DNA of 44,795 nt from positions 1 through 44,795 of IMG/VR virus record IMGVR_UViG_3300038856_000044; one strand, given 5' to 3'. The notes beneath the pieces were generated by a model. That model was not told the DNA's origin and did no database searches. It worked only from the letters and a program-made list of their open reading frames with translations. The stretch is from a virus. This document shows positions 16,340 to 22,797 of this stretch, piece after piece (the stretch's first letter is position 1; each line of letters starts with the position of its first letter). The position numbers were made by a program, and so were the translations under genes.

Positions 16340-16525
16340 CTATTCGATTTCCGTTTCCCGCAGGACTCGGCGCTGGATCATCCGGGCTGGGTAGTCTGAG
16401 TTTTCGTAGTAGAGATTGAGCTGCGCCCTCGCGTCTGCTCGCGTGAACTCAACAGACTCGTCCTCCCATCCCTGCCCATAATGACCCTGGATCACCCACA
16501 CGTAGTCATATTTTCGCGTTCGCAT
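16340..16525 (-). CDS. Small hypothetical protein, first gene after a leftward promoter
   Basis: 61 residues (MRTRKYDYVWVIQGHYGQGW), with GGGGGCC upstream of ATG. Contains an alternating beta-then-helix layout and ends with basic residues (MIQRRVLRETEIE). Similar short proteins with a W-V-I-Q-G-x-Y-G-x-G-W-E-D motif occur in many phage early regions; function unknown. Confidence 0.65.
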   Translation of the reverse strand: MRTRKYDYVWVIQGHYGQGWEDESVEFTRADARAQLNLYYENSDYPARMIQRRVLRETEIE

Positions 16526-16559
16526 CGTTTCGGCCCCCTGTAAATTTCAGTGTGCCCCT

Positions 16560-16587
16560 ATTATCGGTACGCCCGAGAATAAATCAA
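16560..16587 (-). promoter_or_regulatory. Predicted leftward promoter for the 16.5-15.0 kb genes
   Basis: TTGATT (16587-16582), 16-base spacer, GATAAT (16565-16560; five of six consensus) on the minus strand. The expected start near 16553 gives a 28-base leader before the ATG at 16525. It lies in an AT-rich gap opposite the rightward regulator at 16683. Confidence 0.5.
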
Positions 16588-16682
16588 CCACCGAATCCAT
16601 CTTTTTCCATTGCGCCCAAAAATAATTTATGTAGGGTGGGCGATGGCCGATAAGGGCCATTAACAGGGGGAGCTGTATCGAC

Positions 16683-16871
16683 ATGGCAGGAAAGCGGATC
16701 GAGACGCGAGGGCGTCCGCCGCTGCCGAAACATCGCAAACGATCGGAACGGATGGTCTGCAAGGTCACGCCTAGGGAGAGGCGCAAGCTCGAACGAGCTG
16801 CGCGACGCCTCGGCGTGTCTCTTTCGGAGCTGATCCGATCGGCTGCGCTGGCGGTAGCGGCGAAACGATAG
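16683..16871 (+). CDS. Ribbon-helix-helix type DNA-binding protein
   Basis: 62 residues, rightward within a leftward gene set, with GGGGGAG nine bases before ATG. The basic N-terminus (RGRPPLPKHRKRSERMVCKV) contains GRPPLPKH, an AT-hook-like entry. Then MVCKVTPRERRKLERAARRL followed by VSLSELIRSAALAVAA is the strand-helix-helix pattern of CopG/MobC-like proteins, where S-L-S-E-L-I-R starts helix B. Such small proteins repress their own promoters. The repeats 16878-17116 downstream are candidates for its binding, as is the AT-rich divergent region upstream. Confidence 0.75.
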   Translation: MAGKRIETRGRPPLPKHRKRSERMVCKVTPRERRKLERAARRLGVSLSELIRSAALAVAAKR

Positions 16872-16877
16872 GATCGC

Positions 16878-17116
16878 GGGAAAAATCCCAGGCGACCGCC
16901 TGAAAGGGAGGAAAAACCCTCGGTGACCGCCTCGCGGGGCGAATCCCCACGGGCGATTGAGCAAACCTATCTCAGTCGTTTCGTGGGGATCGCCACGGGA
17001 AAATCAAAGAGCCCGTCCAAAATGGGCGATTTGAGATTCGAAATCTCCAAACCAAATCATCCTGGATTCCTGGAAATGCGATTTGGAATTTGAGAAAAAA
17101 CCCTCACGACCGCCTG
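16878..17116. repeat. Structured non-coding region with three imperfect repeats
   Basis: Three copies of a ~24-bp unit: GGGAAAAATCCCAGGCGACC... (16878-16902), GAAAAACCCTCGGTGACC... (16911-16932) and GAAAAAACCCTCACGACC... (17094-17116), each ending GACCGCCT. Between the second and third lie a stem ATCCCCACG (16943-16951)/CGTGGGGAT (16982-16990) extended by GGCG/CGCC, a GAGATT/AATCTC hairpin near 17033-17047 and CCAAATC (17052-17058)/GATTTGG (17080-17086). No gene fits. Could be operators, an RNA or an origin element. Confidence 0.55.
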
Positions 17117-17136
17117 AGTGGACGCGAGAGGCGTTT

Positions 17137-17643
17137 CTAGGGATTTGGGGTATCGGAAGACCGGCACCACGTCCGATGCCCATACAGCGCAATCAGTAAC
17201 GCGTCAGCACGATCCTGCGTCTTCCGCCTGCCCAGATCCGCCAGCGGGTACAATTCCTGCGCTTTCGCCTTGGCACGATCCTTGGATGTGCCCTTCTCGA
17301 CGTGCCCGAGCATGGCCTTCTGCCATTGCTTCGCTCGCACCACTTCGAAGGGGATCTGCCGCGCTGCCAGGATGCCCTCCAGTCTACCGAAGCCGCGACC
17401 TGTCTTGAAGCCCGACTGCGCCGACTGATTCGGCATCGCCTGCTGCTCTTCCATGACACACCGCATGTCGCCCCACAGCACGCGCCAGTTGCCAAGCAGC
17501 CGCACGATCTCCACCGTATCCAGTTGCTTGCGTGTCTTCGTGATACGCAGCGTAGGCATGTCGAGCAGCGTCAGGATCTTGGCGTCGGCGTCGAGGAGGC
17601 AGAGAGCGCCTGAGAGGCCTGGGTCGATGCCTAGGGTGTTCAT
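17137..17643 (-). CDS. RuvC-like Holliday-junction resolvase
   Basis: 168 residues with the RNase H-fold acidic set of RuvC-type resolvases: TLGIDPGLSGALCL (Asp7), VMEEQQAMP (Glu65-Glu66), and at the C-terminus TQDRADALLIALYGH (two Asp). The central part is YxxRxxG-like (FKTGRGFGRLEGILAARQIPFEVVR). It would cut branched DNA to resolve recombination and packaging intermediates. ATG overlaps the preceding stop (ATGA). Length fits RuvC (about 160-175). Confidence 0.9.
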   Translation of the reverse strand: MNTLGIDPGLSGALCLLDADAKILTLLDMPTLRITKTRKQLDTVEIVRLLGNWRVLWGDMRCVMEEQQAMPNQSAQSGFKTGRGFGRLEGILAARQIPFEVVRAKQWQKAMLGHVEKGTSKDRAKAKAQELYPLADLGRRKTQDRADALLIALYGHRTWCRSSDTPNP

Positions 17644-17939
17644 CTTTCATCCTCATCCAGAACGAATAGACCATGCCTACCTGGTGGATCATTCGCGTAA
17701 TTGTGTTGAAGTGCGAATTCCGTGGTATTAGTTCGCATAACTTCAAGATTGTCCAGAATGCAGGTGCTCCATGACGACTCGGCGAACCAGATTTCACGAA
17801 ATGGAGGCGATGAGTCATCGTGGTACATAGACACGAGAAGCGCACCATCCATGTAACTCACGCGAATATCACCAGCGGAATACTGGTGTTTCAAAGTAAG
17901 CCCATCACGAGTCTGCTCACGAATGCAAACTTTGATCAT
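17640..17939 (-). CDS. Small hypothetical protein upstream of the resolvase
   Basis: 99 residues, beta-rich (MIKVCIREQTRDGLTLKHQY, DIRVSYMDGALLVSMYHDD), with GGGGGAGGT before ATG and an ATGA overlap with the resolvase start. No motif recognised. Confidence 0.6.
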   Translation of the reverse strand: MIKVCIREQTRDGLTLKHQYSAGDIRVSYMDGALLVSMYHDDSSPPFREIWFAESSWSTCILDNLEVMRTNTTEFALQHNYANDPPGRHGLFVLDEDER

Positions 17940-17948
17940 ACCTCCCCC

Positions 17949-18110
17949 TCAATGTAAACCCCCAACGCCGTACCACTGGACGATGAAATTTTCAGCCAAC
18001 AGCTTCGCAGCGTTATTCATCCCCATGCGCTGCCATTTAAACATCGTCTCCCTCGTATCGACCAGAGACTTCAAGAAAGCTGCCTCATCTGCGTAGGGCG
18101 GTATCTTCAC
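17949..18110 (-). CDS. 53-residue protein with GTG start
   Basis: Starts MKIPPYADEAAFLKSLVDTR from GTG at 18110, with GGGGGAG two to eight bases upstream, and ends 10 bases before the next ATG, whose ribosome site follows the TGA. Helical, Ala-rich, with a Trp-rich C-terminus (FKWQRMGMNNAAKLLAENF). It is short, but spacing and coding pattern match the neighbours. Function unknown. Confidence 0.6.
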   Translation of the reverse strand: MKIPPYADEAAFLKSLVDTRETMFKWQRMGMNNAAKLLAENFIVQWYGVGGLH

Positions 18111-18112
18111 AA

Positions 18113-18140
18113 CTCCCCCTCAATCCCGAACCCGTCGCGA
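18113..18140. repeat. 28-bp direct repeat, copy A
   Basis: Identical over 28 bases to 18391-18418. On the minus strand it reads TCGCGACGGGTTCGGGATTG then AGGGGGAG and supplies the ribosome site of the GTG gene at 18110. This copy lies in the gap after the zinc-ribbon gene and is not part of a matching coding end. Confidence 0.85.
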
Positions 18141-18155
18141 CCGGGCTCCTGATCT

Positions 18156-18323
18156 TCATTGCGGCCTATCCTCCTCGTCAAATGTCCAACCATCTGGGTG
18201 CTGAAAACCTTCGTTATGCACCGTTACTTTTCCGACGTAGTCGCCATCATCGTCGTAGACCAACTCAATCCGGCATTCCCCGCAGATAAGGCAGTAAAAT
18301 TTCCCAGTATCGCTCAAATCCAT
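18156..18323 (-). CDS. Small zinc-ribbon protein
   Basis: 55 residues from ATG at 18323, whose codon overlaps the end of the 24-residue gene (ATGGATTTGA). FYCLICGECRIELVY supplies C-x2-C-x2-C metal ligands; the rest is acidic with a His-rich turn (NEGFQHPDGWTF). A longer in-frame opening runs into the upstream gene and is not supported by a ribosome site. Likely metal-stabilised, function unknown. Confidence 0.6.
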   Translation of the reverse strand: MDLSDTGKFYCLICGECRIELVYDDDGDYVGKVTVHNEGFQHPDGWTFDEEDRPQ

Positions 18324-18388
18324 TCCATCCAGCCTGCGAAGTAGATAAGCGCAGCAAGAACAAACAGGAGCACGAGTTGCCTTTTCAT
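18314..18388 (-). CDS. 24-residue membrane peptide
   Basis: MKRQLVLLFVLAALIYFAGW plus four residues: two basic residues then one hydrophobic helix, with GGGGGAGGT before ATG. It overlaps both neighbours slightly. Such very short membrane peptides are common in phage early regions, but it is only supported by its ribosome site and composition. Confidence 0.5.
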   Translation of the reverse strand: MKRQLVLLFVLAALIYFAGWMEWI

Positions 18389-18702
18389 ACCTCCCCCTCA
18401 ATCCCGAACCCGTCGCGAAGAGCCTGGGCGATCTGGGGGAAGGTCCAACGGGCTTTGTCGTTAGCATTCTCGAACTCTCCCCTGACATCGAATGATAAAC
18501 CAACAAACGCATACATCATCGGCTTCCCATTCACGTGCTGCCTAACGCCAAGGCAACAAAACGCATTGCCGTCTGGATTCACTAAAGCATCGGTGTCCTG
18601 CCGATACTCCCCCGACTCCAGCGCCTTGACCCACTTGCGCACATCGTCCAGTTCCATCTCGATCTCGAACGGATCGCCTGCAAGTTGCATGGTGGTTTTC
18701 AT
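18385..18702 (-). CDS. Hypothetical early protein
   Basis: 105 residues from ATG at 18702 (MKTTMQLAGDPFEIEMELDD), with GGGAGCGAGGG upstream and an ATGA overlap with the preceding gene. An in-frame upstream start is within the previous gene. The segment NPDGNAFCCLGVRQHVNG in the middle and RWTFPQIAQALRD near the end resemble a family of uncharacterised phage proteins in which a W-x-x-A-L-E-S/G-Y pattern is followed by F-C-C-L-G. The tail GFGIEGEV is encoded by the 28-bp repeat. Confidence 0.7.
   Translation of the reverse strand: MKTTMQLAGDPFEIEMELDDVRKWVKALESGEYRQDTDALVNPDGNAFCCLGVRQHVNGKPMMYAFVGLSFDVRGEFENANDKARWTFPQIAQALRDGFGIEGEV
18391..18418. repeat. 28-bp direct repeat, copy B
   Basis: Identical to 18113-18140. 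Here it encodes the last residues of the 105-residue protein and the ribosome site of the 24-residue gene. Together the copies bracket the 24- and 55-residue genes. Confidence 0.85.
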
Positions 18703-19028
18703 CCCTCGCTCCCTTCCGATTCGCGGGCCAGCGGGCTCCATGCCCACGTGAACATCACGTCCGTTTCGAATTCCGCCCGTATCTCTTCGCTCGCGGGAAC
18801 CTCGACGATCAATCCGCGACGCTCAGCCTCGTCCTGAAAGCCGCCTCCGTCAATGTCGGAACCCTGCCACACATCCAACAGGGCGTGTTCGATGAGCCCA
18901 CGCAGATTCTCCCGATCCTTCTCCAGCTCGGCGAGGCGGGAGCGAATGACCTTTGCAATGCGATCTCCCGCAACTGGCACTGGGTAGTGCGACTGGAGCC
19001 AACTCAGACCATCATTGATATCGTCCAT
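18699..19028 (-). CDS. Hypothetical early protein
   Basis: 109 residues from ATG at 19028 (MDDINDGLSWLQSHYPVPVA), with GGGGAGGGG upstream and TGATG overlap. Helical first half (RIAKVIRSRLAELEKDREN) and an acidic, Trp-containing C-terminus (FTWAWSPLARESEG). No family recognised. Confidence 0.6.
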   Translation of the reverse strand: MDDINDGLSWLQSHYPVPVAGDRIAKVIRSRLAELEKDRENLRGLIEHALLDVWQGSDIDGGGFQDEAERRGLIVEVPASEEIRAEFETDVMFTWAWSPLARESEGSEG

Positions 19029-19297
19029 CACCCCTCCCCTTCCCCATCCGCGCACGGTACGGGATCAACCATCTGGTTCACGACCTCCCAGCAGTCGCCA
19101 AGATCTTCCTCGACCGCACTCAGACGCCCCCCCTGCTCGATCAGCTTGTCCAGGCGTTCGCAGATTTCGGCGGCGGCATACCACAGTTGAGACATCTCCT
19201 TGGCTGATATAATCCGTGGTTTGTCGTCCACCGATTCAGATTTCACACAATCATCATAGAACTCGTGTCCCGCTTCTCGCATCTCATTCGGCGTCAT
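19028..19297 (-). CDS. Hypothetical early helical protein
   Basis: 89 residues from ATG at 19297 (MTPNEMREAGHEFYDDCVKS), with GGGGAGGACGAGGG upstream and ATGA overlap. Helical and acidic, with a likely leucine-rich segment (MSQLWYAAAEICERLDKLIE). No family recognised. Confidence 0.6.
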   Translation of the reverse strand: MTPNEMREAGHEFYDDCVKSESVDDKPRIISAKEMSQLWYAAAEICERLDKLIEQGGRLSAVEEDLGDCWEVVNQMVDPVPCADGEGEG

Positions 19298-19545
19298 CCC
19301 TCGTCCTCCCCTTTCCATCGCCGCACACGCGGCCCGGCTACATAGTGCCACTTGCCGTCACTTCCGTAAACAGTTTTCTCGCCTAGCACACCCATTTGCG
19401 ACAGCACCTTGCAGTAGCGGAGCAGCGTACGGCGGGTGAGGCCGGTTGCCTCCATGCCCGCATGGGTGGTGAAGCCATCGGGGCAGGAGGCTGCCATGTC
19501 GATCAGCGTCACGATCTTGAAGGCGACTTCGCCACGGCCGGTCAT
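19294..19545 (-). CDS. Winged-helix DNA-binding protein
   Basis: 83 residues, coupled by ATGA to the gene on each side. Residues 10-60 (VTLIDMAASCPDGFTTHAGM, ATGLTRRTLLRYCKVLSQMG) form an IclR/MarR-like helix-turn-helix with the recognition helix LTRRTLLRYCKVL, and the wing follows (VYGSDGKWHYVAG). Basic C-terminus. Probably a transcription regulator of phage or host promoters. Confidence 0.7.
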   Translation of the reverse strand: MTGRGEVAFKIVTLIDMAASCPDGFTTHAGMEATGLTRRTLLRYCKVLSQMGVLGEKTVYGSDGKWHYVAGPRVRRWKGEDEG

Positions 19546-19859
19546 GGGGTGGGCTTCATTGCAGCATCAATGGCTTCCCTGTGACTTGGAAACGTTCCCA
19601 CAACCCCTTCAAAATCATCATAGATTGTGAATGTGACAGAATCAGTCGATGGATCGTATTGTCCCTCAACGCTTCGAGTCCTGGAATCATCCTCCATCCA
19701 ATCCAGCCGCTTCTTGTCCTCCGACAACTCCGCCACCATGTAACGCAGCTCGTCATTCTCACGGCGCAAGCGGTCACGCTCTTGACACAAAGGCACAAAT
19801 CGCACCCGCTCGCGATGGCAGGTGGGGCAGTTAGTCTCGGACACTTTGGTTTCACTCAT
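19542..19859 (-). CDS. Coiled-coil protein with CxxC knuckle
   Basis: 105 residues from the second of two close ATGs (MSETKVSETN), which gives AGGAG an eight-base spacing. CPTCHRERVRFVPLC may bind zinc; residues 30-55 are a charged coiled coil (ERDRLRRENDELRYMVAELS); the C-terminal half is beta-alpha (SVTFTIYDDFEGVVGTF, then SHREAIDAAM). Role unknown. Confidence 0.65.
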   Translation of the reverse strand: MSETKVSETNCPTCHRERVRFVPLCQERDRLRRENDELRYMVAELSEDKKRLDWMEDDSRTRSVEGQYDPSTDSVTFTIYDDFEGVVGTFPSHREAIDAAMKPTP

Positions 19860-19905
19860 CTGCATTGCTCCTGTATCTCCCATAACCCTCTCCTCTCTCC
19901 AGCGG

Positions 19906-20187
19906 TTATCTGTAACCAGCCCGCATCAATGCAGATTTGATCTTCTCCACATCGCGGTTCACGTTTCGGAACGCCCAAATACACAGACCGAGAGCTACCG
20001 CACTCACGAAGCCACTCACGCCAGCGCTGATGGCATCCTCATGGATCACCGAAATGATACAAATTGATCCGACGACGAGGCCGCCTACCAGCAGCCATGT
20101 CGCGATACACGACAAGCCACTAATTCTATCGACCATCCACCGACTCATCGCATCATCGCGGCCTGACGTTTTATCGGTGCTCTCCAT
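19906..20187 (-). CDS. Two-helix membrane protein
   Basis: 93 residues from ATG at 20187 with AAGGAGAAGGAGAG upstream. Two hydrophobic segments (CIATWLLVGGLVVGSICIIS and AGVSGFVSAVALGLCIWAF) separated by a short acidic loop, then a basic C-terminal helix (NVNRDVEKIKSALMRAGYR). Holin-like topology, but the early location argues for superinfection exclusion or another membrane role. Confidence 0.65.
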   Translation of the reverse strand: MESTDKTSGRDDAMSRWMVDRISGLSCIATWLLVGGLVVGSICIISVIHEDAISAGVSGFVSAVALGLCIWAFRNVNRDVEKIKSALMRAGYR

Positions 20188-20486
20188 CAATCTCTCCTTC
20201 TCCTTGCTGCTCCGCATCCCCCATGTTGAGGGAGGGAGCCTGATTTGAGATGCAGTGACCCCAGCCCGTGCCTCTCGACACTTCGGGGTCACTCTTCCAT
20301 GCATCGGTCGGTCGCCGTCACATCGAAGCACGCCTATCGGCGCGGCAGGGATTCGTACTCGATCCAGTTCACCCTGCGCGTATTGCTACGCTGACCTCAC
20401 CCGCCGCTGTGGATAGCCCCAGGTAGCGGCTTGCCTCACATCCCCGGCCCGTGGCTCGATCCACCGGGGAGCGTTCTCACATCCCC
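20188..20486. other. 299-bp gap with hairpins
   Basis: No gene found. GTGACCCC (20255-20262) pairs with GGGGTCAC (20285-20292) over a 22-base loop. CCCCGG (20442-20447) pairs with CCGGGG (20464-20469), with an inner GTGG/CCAC. An 11-base CTCACATCCCC occurs twice (20435-20445 and 20476-20486). No U-tract follows either hairpin, so I do not call terminators. Confidence 0.5.
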
Positions 20487-20951
20487 CTACACAGCCCTGA
20501 GCGGCTGCCGTTCTACGAAGTCACAGTGCGACTTCTGGTAATCGGACAGATAGCCGTCACAGGAGCTACAGGTGCCCGTGTGGCGGTCTTGAATGGGTCG
20601 GGTGCCGTGGGTGCAGTGGCAGCGCCGGGACGATCTGGGGGCGTGCCAGCGGCCTTGTAGGCCGAGTTCTACGCGAAGCTCGAAGCGGGACTCTTTGAAG
20701 ATGGTGTCTGGGCGGAAGTAGTCGCCGGACTTGGTCCCGTCGGGGAATTGCTTGTCGAATCCGTGGTGGTCGTGAAGGTAGCCGTGTATGGCGTGGATGA
20801 AGTCCTGGGGCTCGTAGCCCTCGGCGAGCCGCGCCTGCATCTGCTTGCGTCTCGAGCCGCGTGGGAATCGGGCGATGACGGTCTTGCCGTAGGAGGCGAA
20901 GGTCTTGACGATCTCAGGCCAGATGGCGTCTATGGGATCGACGACGCTCAA
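20487..20951 (-). CDS. Possible replication protein (helicase-loader-like C-terminal domain)
   Basis: 154 residues from TTG at 20951, with CAGGAG eight bases before it and the stop of the preceding gene overlapping (TTGA). Residues 15-75 (TVIARFPRGSRRKQMQARLA) are basic and helical. Then FIHAIHGYLHDHHGFDKQF is followed by YFRPDTIFKESRFELRVELG. A Y-L/F-R-P-x-T-I/L-F-x-x-x-x-F-E pattern is the hallmark of the C-terminal domain of several phage replication-initiation and loader proteins. A Cys and His rich tail (CHCTHG, CSSCDG) looks like a small zinc site. It is the only replication-gene candidate in the genome; an accessory factor cannot be excluded. Confidence 0.5.
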   Translation of the reverse strand: MSVVDPIDAIWPEIVKTFASYGKTVIARFPRGSRRKQMQARLAEGYEPQDFIHAIHGYLHDHHGFDKQFPDGTKSGDYFRPDTIFKESRFELRVELGLQGRWHAPRSSRRCHCTHGTRPIQDRHTGTCSSCDGYLSDYQKSHCDFVERQPLRAV

Positions 20952-21247
20952 TTCATGTTCTCCTGATCCACCCACACCTTCAGATCGGCTGGGTCGATCC
21001 CGAAAACTTCACGCACAAACGGGAACGCATCGACATGGATCGTGACGCTTACAGAGTCGTCGGCATGATGCTCCTGAAACGAAACAATGACGCACCGCTG
21101 ACCAGTCGTGGACAGCTCGTAGTGCTGCCAGGGCGGCAATTTTTCAGCCACCTGACGGACGTGATCCGGCGTCGTGGCAAGCCATTCGTGCCATACGCGC
21201 TCGCGCTTTGCGTTACTTCCAGGACGCTCATTCTCAATTTCTGTCAC
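20948..21247 (-). CDS. Hypothetical early protein
   Basis: 99 residues from GTG at 21247 (MTEIENERPGSNAKRERVWH), with AAGGAGGG 11 bases upstream. Beta-strand prone second half (RCVIVSFQEHHADDSVSVTI, then DAFPFVREVFGI). Coupled to the replication-like gene by overlap. No family recognised. Confidence 0.6.
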   Translation of the reverse strand: MTEIENERPGSNAKRERVWHEWLATTPDHVRQVAEKLPPWQHYELSTTGQRCVIVSFQEHHADDSVSVTIHVDAFPFVREVFGIDPADLKVWVDQENMN

Positions 21248-21284
21248 TGGATCATCCCTCCTTGCAGAGTAGGGGTATGAAAGT

Positions 21285-21312
21285 GCCGCCCTTTCGGTCG
21301 CCTCGGGGCGGC
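21285..21312 (-). terminator. GC hairpin in the 21.25-21.39 kb gap
   Basis: GCCGCCC (21285-21291) pairs with GGGCGGC (21306-21312) around a 14-base loop. It lies between the 75-residue gene and the next gene leftward. Minus-strand bases after it are CACTTTCATACC, a poor U-tract, so termination is uncertain. Confidence 0.35.
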
Positions 21313-21388
21313 AGCGAGGGCTGCAAACGCACCCGCAGGTACGCTCGACCTCACTCGCATTCTAACACGTCGCCCGCCGTTTGGCGCA

Positions 21389-21616
21389 TCATTCCTTCGC
21401 TTCCCTAAGAGCCTTGTCGAGCACGCGCTGGATGTCGCGGGCGAGGGCTTCCAAATCGTCCGGGTCGCGCGTTAAGTGCCGCAAGTCCCCATCCGAAAAC
21501 ATGACTGTCAACTCCGGCATGTCAGTTAGGTCGTCACTATCTACTAAAATCGACACGAGGCCGCGCCTTAACCACTTCCTGAGCGGATTCGGCATGCGGC
21601 GCGGGGCTTTAGGCAT
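21389..21616 (-). CDS. Small hypothetical protein
   Basis: 75 residues from ATG at 21616 (MPKAPRRMPNPLRKWLRRGL), overlapping the end of the methyltransferase-like gene, with GGAGGG upstream; an ATG four codons earlier is the alternative. Basic N-terminus, acidic middle (VDSDDLTDMPELTVMFSDGD) and a helical C-terminus (LEALARDIQRVLDKALREAK). No family recognised. Confidence 0.6.
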   Translation of the reverse strand: MPKAPRRMPNPLRKWLRRGLVSILVDSDDLTDMPELTVMFSDGDLRHLTRDPDDLEALARDIQRVLDKALREAKE

Positions 21617-22241
21617 CCATCCCTCCATTCGAATATCTCAATGCAGGCGCGTGTGCCTGGTTGCTACCGTCGCTGCGCCAGTAGTGCGACCAGCACTCAG
21701 CCATTGCGTCAGCGATGCCCTCATAGGTCCGGCTACGGTCCCTCGAGCGGTTGGGGCCCGGGGCCATGCGCCACACCCTATTCTCACGACCCTCGACAAC
21801 CTCAGTAGGATCAAGCGGGTCGAGGTTGTGTAGCCAGAGGCACGTCTTCTTCGTCTCGCCATGGCCGAACTGCCACGGCTGGATGTACTGGTCAGGCTTG
21901 CGCCATGCACTTGAAAGCACTCCGACTGGATTCTCGATGGCCCAGCGGTCCGAATGCTGCGTCATCAGATCCGCCAAATTCTTGACGTACTCGATAGCAT
22001 CGGAACGCTCTTGAGTGCCCGAATACCAGCGGTTGCCGCTCACAGCGAGGGCTGTGCAAGGAGGATGGGCAATCACCAGATCCCATCTCTGTGAGGAAAT
22101 AACCCTCAAGGCGTCACCCTGAAAGTGCTTGGCTCGCGTGGACTCACACGGCAAAAAGTCGCATGACCATGCGTCCAGGTGGCGGGCAAGGAAGGCATCG
22201 CGCACAACCCCACTGCTCTCGTACGCCACCAGGACCCTCAT
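21609..22241 (-). CDS. C5-cytosine methyltransferase-like protein
   Basis: 210 residues from ATG at 22241 (MRVLVAYESSGVVRDAFLAR), coupled by ATGA to the preceding gene. Motif I is AYESSGVVRDAF, where a SAM-binding loop is expected; DLVIAHPPCTALAV holds the Pro-Cys of motif IV (Cys is the catalytic nucleophile); DRWAIENPVGV carries the ENP of motif VI. Target recognition is shortened compared with full enzymes (300-400 residues), and this size is common for phage members. The C-terminus has a basic segment (GPNRSRDRSRTYEGIADAMA) and a PALRYSNG tag also seen, at protein level, in the neighbouring zinc protein. It could protect phage DNA from restriction. Confidence 0.75.
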   Translation of the reverse strand: MRVLVAYESSGVVRDAFLARHLDAWSCDFLPCESTRAKHFQGDALRVISSQRWDLVIAHPPCTALAVSGNRWYSGTQERSDAIEYVKNLADLMTQHSDRWAIENPVGVLSSAWRKPDQYIQPWQFGHGETKKTCLWLHNLDPLDPTEVVEGRENRVWRMAPGPNRSRDRSRTYEGIADAMAECWSHYWRSDGSNQAHAPALRYSNGGMDA

Positions 22242-22453
22242 TGCTCCGCGTTCCCGTTTGCGTACCTGAGCGCAGGCGCAGGGTCGCCCGTGTGCTGCTC
22301 CTGCATCCACCGATCCCGAGCGCAGCCAGCGCAGTAGCGCCATTTCGGCATAGGGAAGTAGTCGTAGGTGTACGTCAGCCAGGGCCTACGACACGCAGGA
22401 TTTATGCAGGCATGGGGGATAATCTCACCCGTGAAAAGTGATCGTTTGCTCAT
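22238..22453 (-). CDS. Small zinc-finger protein
   Basis: 71 residues (MSKRSLFTGEIIPHACINPA). ACINPACRRPW and RYCAGCARDRW give a C-x4-C...C-x2-C metal site. It ends in PALRYANG followed by N-A-E-Q, nearly the same tail as the methyltransferase downstream. Coupled to both neighbours by ATGA overlaps. DNA- or RNA-binding accessory is likely; not assignable. Confidence 0.65.
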   Translation of the reverse strand: MSKRSLFTGEIIPHACINPACRRPWLTYTYDYFPMPKWRYCAGCARDRWMQEQHTGDPAPALRYANGNAEQ

Positions 22454-22755
22454 GCTTCAAGCCCCCACCTGGGAATGACCCGGTAGACGAACAGCCCATC
22501 CACCAGCCTCAGCCGATCGACCCGATGCTTGCCGAAGCGTTCCTTGCGGTAGTCACGCAGCCGGGCCGCTACGCTGCCCTCAGACGCCCCCACAGCGTCC
22601 GCAATCGTCCTGAGGCTGCGGTAGTTGCCGTCGGACATGAGCGCCCAGACGCGGTACAGCTGCCTCTGAAGGCGTTTCTTGTCGCGGGTGGGATCGTAGG
22701 TCTTGCCGTCGAAGTAGACAGGCTCATCGAACATCATGCGGGCTTGGTCGGTCAT
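22450..22755 (-). CDS. Winged-helix-like DNA-binding protein
   Basis: 101 residues from ATG at 22755 (MTDQARMMFDEPVYFDGKTY) with AAGGGGAC upstream. Residues 35-75 (RLQRQLYRVWALMSDGNYRS, LRTIADAVGASEGSVAARLR) form a helix-turn-helix with a typical A-x-x-x-G-x-S-x-x-S-V-x-A-R-L-R recognition helix; wing-like strands follow (GLFVYRVIPRWG). Such proteins occur in phage early regions as replication or transcription accessories. Confidence 0.7.
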   Translation of the reverse strand: MTDQARMMFDEPVYFDGKTYDPTRDKKRLQRQLYRVWALMSDGNYRSLRTIADAVGASEGSVAARLRDYRKERFGKHRVDRLRLVDGLFVYRVIPRWGLEA

Positions 22756-22797
22756 CGTGTCCCCTTGGGATTTATTGGTTGATGATCTATCCAATCA

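Noticed and set aside
16878-17116. CRISPR-like repeats
   Set aside because: Three imperfect copies with unequal spacing (about 10 and 160 bases) and no cas genes.
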